A stretch of 64,000 bases of DNA from Rhodococcus antarcticus (GCF_026153295.1 NZ_CP110615.1:496001-560000); one strand, 5' to 3'; shown: positions 11,979 through 23,021, counted from the stretch's first letter. Numbers and translations: made by a program. Notes: generated by a model not told the origin, from the letters alone.

Positions 11979-13570
<1,592 letters not shown>

Positions 13571-13590
13571 CACCAGCTCTGAGCCCGCCG

Positions 13591-15468
13591 TCACGACGCG
13601 CTCGTGGCGACCCCGGCCGTGGTGGTGGGTGCGGTCGACGACGTCGGGGCCGGTGGACCGGCGGTGGTGGGGGTGGTGGGGGCCACTGTGGTGGTCGGCC
13701 CGGTGGTCGGCCCGGTGGTCGCCGGTGCCGGTGCCGGGGCGGTGGACCGGACGGGCGGTGCGACGGGGGCCACCGGGGCGACGGTGGTGGTGGTGGCCCG
13801 GGCGCGGGTGGTCGGGGCGTTGGTGACCCGCGTGGTGGTGGGCGTCGCGGGGTTCGTCGGCGGCGGGCCCGCCGAGACCAGAGCCGCGAGCGGCACGGAG
13901 TCGACCACGAGGGCGGAGGCAGCTGCGGGGGTGGTGGAGACCGGGCGGGTGACGGTGAAGGTGACCTGCTCGGTGCGTGTCGTGCCGTCGGACAGGGTCA
14001 GCACGAGCCCGGCCGAGACGGTTCCACCGTCCTGCGCGACCACCTTCTGCAGCGCCACGGCGGTGACCCCGGCGAGGTAGTCGCGCAGCGCCGCCACCCC
14101 CACCGCCCGCAGCACGGGGCCGGCCGAGGCGAGGGCACCGGCCGGATCGGCGGGCAGCCGGGACACCAGCGTGCGCACCGCCTGCTCGGACTCGGCGGCG
14201 GTCAACGGGGCCACCGCCGACGTCGCGGGGGCAGTGGTGGCAGTGCTGGTCGAAGCGCCTGCGGCCGGGGCGGGCGAGGACGCCCTCGCGACCAGGTAGG
14301 CGGCCGCGGCGGCCACCGTCACCGCGGCGACGGCGGCGGCGACGGCCGCGGGCCGGCGCAGCACCGTTCGACGGCGTCCGTGGGCGGCGACGGCGGCGGG
14401 GGCAGCGACGAGCTCGGTCGTGTCGGGGCCGGCCGCGACGAGCTCGGTCGTGTCGGCGGACGCGTCTGCTGCGGCGGCAGCGGTCGGGTCGGCCGTCCGC
14501 CCGCCGTCAGCGGCAGCAGCAGCACGGACACCGGCCGCGATGCCGACCACGGCGAACGAGATCGGCGTGAGGTGCGTGCGGGCGGTGAGCACGTCGGCGG
14601 GCTGGCGTCGACGCCCCGCGGCGATCGAGGCGAGCTCGTCGCGGACCGCGGCCATGGTCGGGCGTCTCGCGGGATCGGCGTCGAGCATCCCGAGCAGGAC
14701 CGGCTCCAGGACGACGGCACGGGTCGGCGTGCGGTGCCGACCGGTGGCGACGCGGTGCCGCAGCACCTCCGCGTCGTCGTCGAGGCCGTAGGGCGGGGTG
14801 CCCTCCAGGCAGGCGAACAGGGTGGCGCCGAGGGCGTGGACGTCGCTGGCCGGAGTCGGCTCCTGTCCGCGGGCCACCTCCGGGGCGAGGTAGGCGGGGG
14901 TGCCGCGGAGCAGTCCCGGATCCGTGACCGCGAGCTCGTCGCGCTCGCGGTCGAGGCCGAGGTCGGTGATCCGGACCATCCCGTCGGTGTCACCCCCCTG
15001 CCCGACGAGGACGGTGGCGGGGGTGATCCCGCGGTGCAGAATGCCGGCGGCGTGCGCGGACACCATCGCGTCGGCGACCTGGGCTCCGATCTGCGCGACC
15101 TGGGCCACCGGCAGCACGTGGCTGGACGCGACGACGTCGGCGAGGTCGCGGCCGGGCAGGTGCTCGGTGACCAGCCACGGGTCGCCGTCGTCCACCGCCA
15201 CGTCCAGCACCGCGACGGCGTGGTCGTCGCGCAGCTGCGCAGCGGTGCGGCCGTGCAGCACCGAGCGCCCCCGCTGCTGCTCGGCGACCCCGGGCGCGAG
15301 CCCGGCGGTCGAGCGGAGCCGCTGGACCGTCACGTCCCGGTCGCGGTCCTCGTCGGTGGCGAGCCAGGCCGCCCCCGCCGCCCCGTGGCCCACCGGTGAG
15401 CGGAGGCGGTACCGCTGGGCGACGAGGCGCCCGGGGGCCACGTCGTCGAGCAGTGCGTCAGCGTCCAC
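13591..15468 (-). CDS. Membrane-anchored pseudokinase (Ser/Thr kinase-like)
   Basis: This 625-residue protein has a Hanks-type kinase fold (about 14-285) without key catalytic residues. The VAVK lysine is Q49, the HRDxKPxN catalytic loop reads HRGITPAT (D147 to G, K149 to T, N152 to T) and DFG is DLG at 169-171; the glycine loop and APE motif remain. A duplicated DTTELVAA lies near 339-356, a transmembrane helix at about 373-394, then an extracellular domain (about 420-540) and a Pro/Thr-rich tail. GTG 15468 starts 10 nt after the upstream kinase stop and 7 nt after a TAGCGT box. A signalling scaffold or allosteric partner of the neighbouring kinase is the natural inference; phosphotransfer is unlikely. 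Confidence 0.85.
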   Translation of the reverse strand: MDADALLDDVAPGRLVAQRYRLRSPVGHGAAGAAWLATDEDRDRDVTVQRLRSTAGLAPGVAEQQRGRSVLHGRTAAQLRDDHAVAVLDVAVDDGDPWLVTEHLPGRDLADVVASSHVLPVAQVAQIGAQVADAMVSAHAAGILHRGITPATVLVGQGGDTDGMVRITDLGLDRERDELAVTDPGLLRGTPAYLAPEVARGQEPTPASDVHALGATLFACLEGTPPYGLDDDAEVLRHRVATGRHRTPTRAVVLEPVLLGMLDADPARRPTMAAVRDELASIAAGRRRQPADVLTARTHLTPISFAVVGIAAGVRAAAAADGGRTADPTAAAAADASADTTELVAAGPDTTELVAAPAAVAAHGRRRTVLRRPAAVAAAVAAVTVAAAAAYLVARASSPAPAAGASTSTATTAPATSAVAPLTAAESEQAVRTLVSRLPADPAGALASAGPVLRAVGVAALRDYLAGVTAVALQKVVAQDGGTVSAGLVLTLSDGTTRTEQVTFTVTRPVSTTPAAASALVVDSVPLAALVSAGPPPTNPATPTTTRVTNAPTTRARATTTTVAPVAPVAPPVRSTAPAPAPATTGPTTGPTTTVAPTTPTTAGPPAPTSSTAPTTTAGVATSAS

Positions 15469-15475
15469 GGCAACG

Positions 15476-15481
15476 ACGCTA
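15476..15481 (-). promoter_or_regulatory. -10 box for leaderless pseudokinase transcript
   Basis: TAGCGT on the minus strand lies 7 nt before the pseudokinase GTG and overlaps the stop codon of the kinase gene, so the pseudokinase may also be transcribed alone. Confidence 0.5.
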
Positions 15482-16510
15482 GAGGACCGCGGGACCCGCG
15501 GCGACCAGCAGGTAGACCGCCACGGCCACCAGCACGGCCAGCACGGTGACGGCGGTGCGCCGGGAGATCCTGCGGACACCCGCGCCCCGTCCGACGGGCC
15601 GCACCGGGGTGCGTGCCGCCAGCACGGAGGTCACAGCGCCCCGTCGTCCCGCGGCCACGGCCACGGCCGCGAGGTGGTCGCGCGCCTGCTCCATGGTCGG
15701 GCGACGCGCCGGGTCCGGCTCCAGCATGCGCAGCAGCGGGTCGGCGAGCGCGCCCGCGCGCTGAGGCAGCACGACCTCACCGCGGGCCACCCGGTGCACC
15801 AGGACCGTGGCACTCTCGTCGAGGCCGAAGGGGGGCACACCCTCCAGCGCGGTGTAGAGCGTGGCGCCGAGGCTGAAGACGTCGCTGGCGCCGGTGGAGT
15901 CGTGCCCACGGGCGACCTCGGGGGCGAAGTAGGCCGGTGTGCCGGTGATGGGCCCGGTCCGGCTGGGGACGAGGTCGCCCTGCGCGCGGGAGATGCCGAA
16001 GTCGGTGATCTTCACGACGCCGTCGTCGCGGGCTCCGCGACCGATCAGCACGTTGCCGGGCTTCACGTCGCGGTGGAGCACCCCCGCAGCGTGGGCCGCC
16101 GCCAGCGCGTCCGCGAGCTGCGCGCCGATCTGGGCCACCCGGGCCACGTCGAGGACCCCGCTCGAGGCCAGCACGCCGGCCAGGCTGTCCGAGGGCAGGT
16201 GCTCCATGACCAGCCACGGCTCGCCGTCGTCGAGGGCCACGTCGTACATGGTGATCGCGTGGGGGTGGGACAGCCGTGCGGCGATCCGTCCCTCCCGAAG
16301 GGCCCGGGCGCGCTGCTCGGCGGCCTCGCCCGCCTCCATCCCGGCCGTGGAGAGCACCTGCTTGACGGCGACCTCCCGTCCGAGCAGCTGGTCCCGGGCC
16401 AGCCACACCGCCCCCATCGCGCCGCTGCCGATGCGCGAGAGCAGCCGGTAGCGGCCGGCGACGAGGTGGCCCGGTCGGACGATCCACGCTGTCCTGCCGT
16501 CCTCAGCCAC
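15479..16510 (-). CDS. Eukaryotic-type Ser/Thr protein kinase, tail-anchored
   Basis: This 343-residue kinase has all catalytic elements: glycine loop IGSGAMGAVW, VAVK with K50, HRDVKPGN with D148, K150 and N153, DFG at 170-172, and APEVARG. A single C-terminal transmembrane helix (about 316-338) ends the protein with almost no extracellular part, so it lacks the sensor domain of PknB-type kinases. GTG 16510 has no clear ribosome site but a TAGCGT box lies 8 nt upstream. It directly precedes the pseudokinase, which has the extracellular domain that this protein lacks; the two share local sequence (DVA-DDGDPWLV/DDGEPWLV, QVAQIGAQVADA/RVAQIGAQLADA), indicating a duplication. Confidence 0.93.
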   Translation of the reverse strand: MAEDGRTAWIVRPGHLVAGRYRLLSRIGSGAMGAVWLARDQLLGREVAVKQVLSTAGMEAGEAAEQRARALREGRIAARLSHPHAITMYDVALDDGEPWLVMEHLPSDSLAGVLASSGVLDVARVAQIGAQLADALAAAHAAGVLHRDVKPGNVLIGRGARDDGVVKITDFGISRAQGDLVPSRTGPITGTPAYFAPEVARGHDSTGASDVFSLGATLYTALEGVPPFGLDESATVLVHRVARGEVVLPQRAGALADPLLRMLEPDPARRPTMEQARDHLAAVAVAAGRRGAVTSVLAARTPVRPVGRGAGVRRISRRTAVTVLAVLVAVAVYLLVAAGPAVL

Positions 16511-16518
16511 GAGTGGTG

Positions 16519-16524
16519 ACGCTA
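16519..16524 (-). promoter_or_regulatory. -10 box for near-leaderless kinase transcript
   Basis: TAGCGT on the minus strand lies 8 nt before the kinase GTG; no Shine-Dalgarno is seen. Confidence 0.55.
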
Positions 16525-16540
16525 GCGGACCGGTGGTGGT

Positions 16541-16843
16541 TCAGCGGGTGGTGGGGAATCGTCCGCGGGTCGACTGCAGGGTCCGCGCCGCCACCGCGGC
16601 GGACCCCACCGCGACGAGCACGGCCAGGACGTCCACCACCGCACCCCCGCCGGACATCAGGAGGGCCACGAGTGCCCCGAGGGTCGCGCCCGCGGTGGGG
16701 GCGACCTTCCCCCGGACCCAGGTGCTCACCTCGCCGCCACCGGCCCGGCCGCGGGCGGCGGACCCGAGAGCGGCGTGGTAGCCGACGTTGGCCAGCGAGG
16801 CGAGCAGGGCGATCACGGCGATGAGCGTGGCGAGGGCGTCCAT
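16541..16843 (-). CDS. Small hypothetical membrane protein
   Basis: This 100-residue protein has about three hydrophobic stretches: LATLIAVIALLASLANVGY at the N-terminus, GATLGALVALLM in the middle and AVVDVLAVLVAVGSAAVAA near the end, consistent with an integral membrane protein. ATG 16843 is preceded by GGGGTC, a weak ribosome site; a longer form would add 10 polar residues. It lies between the kinase and chorismate mutase on the same strand. I do not recognise a family. Confidence 0.55.
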   Translation of the reverse strand: MDALATLIAVIALLASLANVGYHAALGSAARGRAGGGEVSTWVRGKVAPTAGATLGALVALLMSGGGAVVDVLAVLVAVGSAAVAARTLQSTRGRFPTTR

Positions 16844-16893
16844 GACCCCAGTGTGCCCGTGACCCGGGTCCACCCCGGCGCGCCCGTCCGGGC

Positions 16894-17211
16894 TCAGTGG
16901 CCGAGGCGGCCGCGACCCAGGCTCAGCAGCAGCATCGCGAGCTGGCGGCCCTCGGGACCGAGCACGCCGAAGCGCTCGAGCACGGCCATCTCGCGCACGT
17001 GCACGACCTTCACGCCACCCGAGGCCCGGCGGGCGGCCCCGATGGTGCGGGAGACCTCGCTGCGACGCTGCACGGCGGCCAGGATCTCCCGGTCGAGCCG
17101 GTCTATCTCCAGGCGCAGGGCGTCGATGTCCTGTGGGAGCGGGGCGCCGGTGCCCTCGGGCGCGTCCGCGGCGGTCGGGCCGGTCGAGGCGGTGGGGCCG
17201 GGGGTGGTCAT
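16894..17211 (-). CDS. Chorismate mutase, AroQ delta type
   Basis: This 105-residue helical enzyme converts chorismate to prephenate for Phe and Tyr synthesis. Recognisable are the helix IDALRLEIDRLDREILAAVQRR, the segment EVSRTIGAARR with active-site arginines, and the C-terminal RLGH that in M. tuberculosis Rv0948c mediates activation by DAHP synthase. The first 30 residues are Pro/Thr/Ala-rich and probably disordered. ATG 17211 has GAGGAG nearby. It is divergent from pcrA, as in M. tuberculosis. Confidence 0.93.
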   Translation of the reverse strand: MTTPGPTASTGPTAADAPEGTGAPLPQDIDALRLEIDRLDREILAAVQRRSEVSRTIGAARRASGGVKVVHVREMAVLERFGVLGPEGRQLAMLLLSLGRGRLGH

Positions 17212-17458
17212 CTGTGTCTCCTCGTGGGGGCGGGTTCCCGGGGTCGTCCGGCGTCCGGAGCCGCTCACGACGAGAGCCCCGGGTCCGGTGCGGACCTCAG
17301 GGCTCGTGGTGGGGTGGTGCTCAGGCCACGGGCACCGGAGTCCGGCACCCGCGGTGAAACCGCTGACCGCTGAGCACGTCGTCAGTGTGCCACGTGGGCA
17401 GGGGCGACGGAAGCGGTCGGTGGGCACTCGTCGGTGCGGCCCTGTCGGTGCGGATGGG

Positions 17459-17464
17459 TAGCGT
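17459..17464 (+). promoter_or_regulatory. -10 box for near-leaderless pcrA transcript
   Basis: TAGCGT ends 9 nt before the pcrA ATG; there is no Shine-Dalgarno in the interval. Confidence 0.55.
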
Positions 17465-17473
17465 CGGCGCACG

Positions 17474-19870
17474 ATGGACACCCCGCTCGCCGCCCCCGCC
17501 CCCGCCTCCCGCTCGGAGGAGGTGCTGCTCGACGGGCTGAACGGCCCCCAGCGCGAGGCGGTGCTGCACTCGGGCAGCCCGCTGCTCATCGTGGCCGGAG
17601 CCGGTTCGGGCAAGACCGCGGTGCTCACCCGGCGGATCGCCCACCTGCTCGGCCACCGCGGAGTGGCCCCGGGCGGGGTCCTGGCCATCACCTTCACCAA
17701 CAAGGCGGCCGCGGAGATGCGCGAGCGGGTCGCCGCCCTGGTGGGACCCAGGGCCAAGATCATGTGGGTCTCGACCTTCCACTCGACGTGCGTGCGGATC
17801 CTGCGGCGGGAGGCGGCCAACCTGCCCGGGCTGACGTCCTCGTTCTCCATCTACGACTCCGACGACACCCGTCGCCTGATCACGCTGGTCTCGCGCGACC
17901 TGGACCTGGACGCCAAGCGCTACCCGCCGCGCACCCTGGCCACCCACATCTCCAACCTCAAGAACGAGCTGGTGGGCCCGGAGGAGGCCGCGGCCGACGC
18001 CACGGAGGACCTGCAGCGACGGGTGGCCGAGGTCTACGCGGAGTACCAGCGCCGGCTGCGTGCGGCCAACGCGCTGGACTTCGACGACCTCATCGGTGAG
18101 ACCGTGGGCCTGCTGCAGGCCTTCCCCGACGTGGCCGAGCACTACCACCGGCGCTTCCGGCACGTGCTGGTCGACGAGTACCAGGACACCAACCACGCCC
18201 AGTACGTGCTGGTCCGCGAGCTGGCGGGCGGCAGCGCCCTGGTGCCCATGGCCGAGCTCTGCGTGGTGGGCGACGCCGACCAGTCGATCTACGCCTTCCG
18301 CGGCGCCACCATCCGCAACATCACCGAGTTCGAGCGTGACTACCCCGAGGCGCGCACCATCCTGCTGGAGCAGAACTACCGCTCCACCCAGACCATCCTC
18401 ACCGCCGCCAACGCCGTCATCGCGCGCAACCCGGAGCGTCGGGAGAAGCGCCTGTGGACCGACTCCGGTGATGGTGCGCAGATCGTCGGCTACGTCGCGG
18501 ACAACGAGCACGACGAGGCCGCCTTCGTGGCCGGGGAGATCGACCGGCTGGTGGACGCGGGCGACGCGGTGTTCGGCGACGTGGCCGTGTTCTACCGGAC
18601 CAACAACTCCTCGCGGTCGCTGGAGGAGGTGTTCATCCGCCTGGGCCTGCCCTACAAGGTGGTCGGCGGAGTGCGGTTCTACGAGCGCAAGGAGGTGCGC
18701 GACGCCGTGGCCTACCTGCGGGTGCTCGCCAACCCCGACGACGAGGCGAGCCTTCGCCGCATCCTCAACACCCCCCGCCGGGGGATCGGCGACCGCGCGG
18801 AGGCCTGCGTGGCCACCCACGCCGAGCGCCACCGGGTGTCCTTCCACGCCGCCCTGCTCGCCGGGGCCGCCGGGGAGATCGGCCTGCTGGGCTCGCGCGG
18901 GCAGAAGTCCGTGGCCGGGTTCACCGAGCTCCTCGACGGGCTGCGCGAGCTGTTGGACTCCGGCGCCGACATCGCCGAGGTGACCGAAGCCGTCCTGGAG
19001 CGCACCGGGTACCGCGCCGAGCTGGAGGCCAGCGACGATCCGCAGGACGGCACCCGGCTGGAGAACCTCACCGAGCTCGTCAGCGTGGCGCGCGAGTTCG
19101 CGAGCGTCGAGAACACCACCCCGCTGCTCGACGGCGACGGGCTGGTCGTCGACGCCGACGGCGTGGTCACCGAGTCGGCCGACACCGATGGCCTCGCCGA
19201 GCCCGGCTCGCTCGCCGCGTTCCTCGAGCGCGTGTCGCTGGTGGCCGACGCCGACCAGCTGCCCGACTCGGTCGACGGTGTCGTCACCCTGATGACCCTG
19301 CACACCGCCAAGGGTCTGGAGTTCCCCGTCGTGTTCGTCACCGGCTGGGAGGACGGGCAGTTCCCGCACTCGCGCGCCCTGGGCGACCCCGACGAGCTGG
19401 CCGAGGAGCGTCGGCTGGCCTACGTCGGGATCACCCGGGCGCGGCACCGGCTCTACGTGTCCCGGGCGCTGGTGCGGTCGGCGTGGGGCCAGCCGATGGC
19501 CAACCCGGAGTCCCGCTTCCTGGCCGAGATCCCCCCGCACCTGCTGGACTGGCGCCGGGTGGAGCCGCTGCGGACCGCCAGCTCGTCCGGTGGCTGGTCG
19601 TCCGGCCGCAGCACCGGGGGTGACTCGGCGCAGGCCGGGATCGCGGCCCGGGGCATGCGCTCGACCGGCTTCCGCGGCTGGCAGGGCGGGACGTCCACCC
19701 CCGGCCTGGTGCTGGTGGTGGGGGACCGGGTGAGCCACGACAAGTACGGCCTCGGCTCCGTGGTCGCCGCGGACGGTGCGGGAGCCCGGGCCACGGCCAC
19801 CATCGACTTCGGCACCGCCGGGAAGGTGCGGCTGATGCTCATCGGCAGCGTGCCGATGGTCAAGCTCTGA
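17474..19870 (+). CDS. pcrA: ATP-dependent DNA helicase PcrA/UvrD1
   Basis: This 798-residue SF1A 3'-5' helicase unwinds DNA in nucleotide-excision repair and replication restart. Motif I is AGAGSGKTAVLTRRIA near residue 43, motif II is DEYQDTN, and later motifs include QNYRSTQTIL and LMTLHTAKGLEFPVVF. The C-terminus (about 745-798, LVVGDRVSHDKYGLGSVV) is the Tudor-like domain that binds RNA polymerase in PcrA proteins. Length is typical. The ATG at 17474 is probably read from a near-leaderless mRNA. Confidence 0.97.
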   Translation: MDTPLAAPAPASRSEEVLLDGLNGPQREAVLHSGSPLLIVAGAGSGKTAVLTRRIAHLLGHRGVAPGGVLAITFTNKAAAEMRERVAALVGPRAKIMWVSTFHSTCVRILRREAANLPGLTSSFSIYDSDDTRRLITLVSRDLDLDAKRYPPRTLATHISNLKNELVGPEEAAADATEDLQRRVAEVYAEYQRRLRAANALDFDDLIGETVGLLQAFPDVAEHYHRRFRHVLVDEYQDTNHAQYVLVRELAGGSALVPMAELCVVGDADQSIYAFRGATIRNITEFERDYPEARTILLEQNYRSTQTILTAANAVIARNPERREKRLWTDSGDGAQIVGYVADNEHDEAAFVAGEIDRLVDAGDAVFGDVAVFYRTNNSSRSLEEVFIRLGLPYKVVGGVRFYERKEVRDAVAYLRVLANPDDEASLRRILNTPRRGIGDRAEACVATHAERHRVSFHAALLAGAAGEIGLLGSRGQKSVAGFTELLDGLRELLDSGADIAEVTEAVLERTGYRAELEASDDPQDGTRLENLTELVSVAREFASVENTTPLLDGDGLVVDADGVVTESADTDGLAEPGSLAAFLERVSLVADADQLPDSVDGVVTLMTLHTAKGLEFPVVFVTGWEDGQFPHSRALGDPDELAEERRLAYVGITRARHRLYVSRALVRSAWGQPMANPESRFLAEIPPHLLDWRRVEPLRTASSSGGWSSGRSTGGDSAQAGIAARGMRSTGFRGWQGGTSTPGLVLVVGDRVSHDKYGLGSVVAADGAGARATATIDFGTAGKVRLMLIGSVPMVKL

Positions 19871-19905
19871 CGGGTCGGCCCAGCCGACGGTGCTGTCGGG
19901 TCGGC

Positions 19906-20778
19906 TCAGCCGACGAAGATGCCGTGCTCGGCGAGCCAGGGCTGCGGGTCCACCTTGTCGGTGCCGTGCAGCCACACCTCGAAGTGCAGGTGTGGGCCGG
20001 TGGACTGCCCGCGGTTGCCGATGGTCGCGATCTCCTGGCCCGCCAGCACCCGGTCGCCCGCGTGCGCGACGAGCTGGTCGACGTGGCCGTAGACGGTGAT
20101 GGTGCCGTCGTCGTGCTGCACGCGGACCCACTGGCCGAAACCGCTGGCCGGGCCGGACTCGATGACCTTGCCGTCGGCGACGGAGACGATCGGGGTGCCG
20201 ATGCTGTTGGCGATGTCGATGCCCAGGTGCTGCGTGCCCCACCGGGCGCCGAATCCGGAGGTGAACGTGCCGACGGCGGGCACGACGTAGAGCGGTCGGC
20301 GGGCCTGCGCCTCGCGGGCGGCGCGCTCGGCACCGAGGCGCTGGCCCTTGGCGAGCTGCTCGGTGGCGACGGGATCGGCGGCCTTGGCCACGGTGAGCAC
20401 CTGCGGGACGGCCAGCGCGGCGCCGCCGGTGCCCAGCGGGGCTGACCCCGCCGCGAGCGCGACGTCGGCGGAGGTGGTGGTGCCCGAGGTGTCCGAGGGG
20501 CCCAGCGCCTGGCCGGCCGCGACGAACGCACCCGCAGCCACGGCGGCCGCCACGACGCGCCCGCGCAGCGCCGCGGGCGGGGCGGGCACGCGGTGCACTC
20601 CCCGCAGGGTCACGACGGCGGGAGCGACCGGGGTGGTGGCAGGCCGGGCGGTGGCGGGGGTCTCGACCCGGGCGGCGACGACCTCCTCGGGGACGGCGGT
20701 GCGCGGCGCGGCCGTGCGCAGGGCGAGCTCGACGATGGCGGAAGGTCCCGTGCTGCTCGAGGTGCGGTGACGCGCCAA
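19906..20778 (-). CDS. M23 (LytM) family metallopeptidase
   Basis: This 290-residue protein has a cytoplasmic N-terminal part, one transmembrane or signal-anchor helix (about 72-92), a short coiled segment rich in Ala/Glu/Arg (about 140-160) and a LytM domain (about 165-290). Zinc and catalytic residues are visible in HLGIDIA and HLHFEVW, so it should be an active peptidoglycan endopeptidase. It matches the position of M. tuberculosis Rv0950c between pcrA and sucC. The start is a TTG at 20778 with GGAAGG 7 nt upstream. Confidence 0.9.
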   Translation of the reverse strand: MARHRTSSSTGPSAIVELALRTAAPRTAVPEEVVAARVETPATARPATTPVAPAVVTLRGVHRVPAPPAALRGRVVAAAVAAGAFVAAGQALGPSDTSGTTTSADVALAAGSAPLGTGGAALAVPQVLTVAKAADPVATEQLAKGQRLGAERAAREAQARRPLYVVPAVGTFTSGFGARWGTQHLGIDIANSIGTPIVSVADGKVIESGPASGFGQWVRVQHDDGTITVYGHVDQLVAHAGDRVLAGQEIATIGNRGQSTGPHLHFEVWLHGTDKVDPQPWLAEHGIFVG

Positions 20779-21088
20779 GGCGTGGCCTTCCGTGTTCCGG
20801 TACGTGTCCGGGGCACGAGGCAGCCCGACGGGCTCGTCGGGTGCTGCGGACGCTCAGGCAGGGGCCTGCGGGCGCGGTCCGGGGGAACTGCGCCTCGTCC
20901 AGCTCGTGACCTGGCTGTGATGTCGAGGTCGGTGGACGGTAACGAAACGGTCGCGGACCGCGCAACCCGCGGTGTTCCCGGCGATGTTCAACTGTGTCAG
21001 GCATCACATGTCCGACCGGTGGCGGCTCGGGCCCGCCACGCGGCGGGGCGTGCCCGTGCCGGCTGGTCGAGCCGATACCGTCGGAGCC
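20779..21088. promoter_or_regulatory. Divergent promoter region of the M23 peptidase and membrane-protein genes
   Basis: On the minus strand a TACCGT box (20936-20941) in a repeated ACCGT-TTCGT-TACCGT context would give the peptidase a leader of about 150 nt, containing a stable hairpin at 20821-20846 (CCCGACG/CGTCGGG). On the plus strand a second TACCGT lies 7 nt before the next gene. I could not match the long leader to a known riboswitch. Confidence 0.4.
21076..21081 (+). promoter_or_regulatory. -10 box for a leaderless transcript
   Basis: TACCGT lies 7 nt before GTG 21089 and there is no Shine-Dalgarno. It supports choosing this start over upstream in-frame ATG codons. Confidence 0.5.
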
Positions 21089-23008
21089 GTGGTGGCGGCG
21101 GTGCAGGACGGGACAGGGACCGAGGGTGGCCGGGTGGACCTGGCGGCGGCCGTGCGCGGCACGGCGCTCGCGGTCGGGGTCGCGGCGCTCGGTGCGGTCC
21201 TCGCTGCCCTCGCCCCGCTGCTCGACGTGGCCACCGCGGCCGATGGCTCCCAGCGCGGCGGTCAGCCCGTGGCCGCCACGGTGGCCGCCCTCGCGCTGGT
21301 CGCCGTCCCGCTGCTGGCCCTGTGGCTGTCGAGAGCCGGTCGGCTGGCCGGGGCCGTGGGGGTGCTCTCCGGGGCGGGGGCCGTCGCGGTCGGGCTCGCG
21401 CTGCTGGACGTGCAGCTGTTCGTCCGGGCCCTGGACGCGAACCGGCTGGAGCTCGTCCGCCCGGTGACCGCCGCCGAGCTGGGCGCGGGTCCGGGGGCGG
21501 TGGCCGTGCTCGCCGGGCACGTGCTGCTGGTCGTGGCGGCCCTGGTCGGGGTGGTCGCCCTGCGTCGTTCCGGCGCCCTCGACGATCCCGACGTCCTCGG
21601 TGACGCGGCGGGGGAAGGCCCGGTCGTGCGCCGCAGCGCCCCGCTCGCGTGCACCCTCGCGGTGCTGGCGGGTGTGCTCCTGGCGGTGGGGCTCGCCCTC
21701 TCCCCGCTGCGCAGCAGCGACCCGGTGGTGCTCGTGCCCGCCGTCGTGCAGTCGCCGGCGGCCGTGCTGGCCGGGACCGCCGTCGTGGCGGTGGTGGTGC
21801 TGGTGTCCCTCGCCCTGGCGCTGGTGTCCACGTCCGTCGCCACCGCCTCCGGGGTGCTCGCAGGGGTCGCGCTGGCCACGTCGGCCCTGGCGGCGCCCCG
21901 ACTGCTGGTCGGAGCGCTGGACGACCGCTTCCAGGTGGGGGTGGGGGCGCTGCTGGCGACGGTGGGGTCGGTGGCCCTCGCAGCCGCGGCGTCCGGGCTC
22001 GTGGTGACGGCGCGGCGCCGTGCCGAGCGCGCGCCGACCGGGGCGCCGCCCGCCGGACCGGGACTGCCCGGCGCCCCGGTGCTGCACCGGGTGGTCGCGC
22101 TGTCCGGCCTGCTCGCCGGTGCGGTGGCCGTGCTGGCCGCGCTGGCGCCCCTGCTCTCCACCTCGGGCGGGCTCGTGGCCCCGGAGGTGGACTCGGTGCG
22201 CGTGCTGCTGGTGGCCGGTGTGGTGCTGGCCGCCGTGGCGGTGGGGATGCTGGCGGGGTTCGGTCCCGTGCTGCGACCGGTGGCCGGGGTGGCGTGGGTG
22301 GGCGTGGTCGTGGCCGGTGGTGCTGTCCTGCAGGCCGTGCTCGTGGCCACCGACGTCGCCGGAGCGGGTCCGGTCACCGGGGCCGCCACCGCCTCCCGCG
22401 GGGTGGACCTGCCCGGGGTGGGGTGGGGCGCAGGGGCGGTGGCCACCGTGGTCGCGCTGGGGCTGGCGGTGGTCGGCGCCGCCGCGGCCGGGCTGGCCGG
22501 GGCCGCCGAGCGCGACGAGGTCGACACCTCCGAGGACGTGGACCCGCCGCGGCCGGTGGTGGTGGCCGCGGGGACCGCGGCGCTGTTCGGGGTGCTGGGC
22601 CTGGTGCTGCCGCTGTTCACCGCGGCCGGGTTCACCGCCCCCGGGATCACGGCGGGAGATCCCCTTGCCGGCGGCTGGGGCTGGGACACCTGGTCGCTGC
22701 TGGTCGCGGCCGGGGTGCTGGTCGGGGCGCTGGCGGTGGCCGTCCGGGCCCGGCGCGAGCGCGGTCTGGCCGTCCTGGGCGGCGCGGGGCTGGTGCTGCT
22801 GGTGCACCTGTCGAGCTGGCCGCTCACCTCGGGCCGGGTGCCCGGGGCATCGGCCGGGCCCGGGGTGCTCCTCTCGCTGGTCGGGGTGCTCGCGCTCGGG
22901 GTGACCGCGGTCCTGCTGGTGCGGAGCGTGCCGCCGACGCCTGCCGCCCCCGCCGAGTCCCGGTCGACCCGCGGCTCCGGATCGGGTCGCGGGCCACGCC
23001 GACGCTAG
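21089..23008 (+). CDS. Polytopic membrane protein of unknown function
   Basis: This 639-residue, extremely Ala/Val/Leu-rich protein has roughly 14 hydrophobic stretches in two halves, separated near residues 310-330 by an Arg/Pro-rich cytoplasmic loop; repeated elements such as LSPLRSS, LAPLLST and LPLFTAAG suggest internally repeated membrane units. The last 25 residues are basic and disordered. I chose GTG 21089 because a -10 box is 7 nt upstream; ATG at 20972 would add 39 non-hydrophobic residues. It lies between the M23 peptidase and the B12-binding gene. I recognise no transporter signature. Confidence 0.65.
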   Translation: MVAAVQDGTGTEGGRVDLAAAVRGTALAVGVAALGAVLAALAPLLDVATAADGSQRGGQPVAATVAALALVAVPLLALWLSRAGRLAGAVGVLSGAGAVAVGLALLDVQLFVRALDANRLELVRPVTAAELGAGPGAVAVLAGHVLLVVAALVGVVALRRSGALDDPDVLGDAAGEGPVVRRSAPLACTLAVLAGVLLAVGLALSPLRSSDPVVLVPAVVQSPAAVLAGTAVVAVVVLVSLALALVSTSVATASGVLAGVALATSALAAPRLLVGALDDRFQVGVGALLATVGSVALAAAASGLVVTARRRAERAPTGAPPAGPGLPGAPVLHRVVALSGLLAGAVAVLAALAPLLSTSGGLVAPEVDSVRVLLVAGVVLAAVAVGMLAGFGPVLRPVAGVAWVGVVVAGGAVLQAVLVATDVAGAGPVTGAATASRGVDLPGVGWGAGAVATVVALGLAVVGAAAAGLAGAAERDEVDTSEDVDPPRPVVVAAGTAALFGVLGLVLPLFTAAGFTAPGITAGDPLAGGWGWDTWSLLVAAGVLVGALAVAVRARRERGLAVLGGAGLVLLVHLSSWPLTSGRVPGASAGPGVLLSLVGVLALGVTAVLLVRSVPPTPAAPAESRSTRGSGSGRGPRRR

Positions 23009-23021
23009 GACGTCCTGGCGA

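Noticed and set aside
20779-20990. ydaO (c-di-AMP) riboswitch upstream of the M23 peptidase
   Set aside because: The long leader is suggestive but the conserved GAATC- and GGGTGAATC-type segments of ydaO are not present.
17321-22807. Very long open frame on the minus strand spanning pcrA, the peptidase and the membrane gene
   Set aside because: It is a composition artefact: it is antisense or out of phase to well-supported genes, has extreme Arg/Gly/His content and resembles no family. Similar shadows opposite groEL, dnaE2 and guaB were dropped for the same reason.
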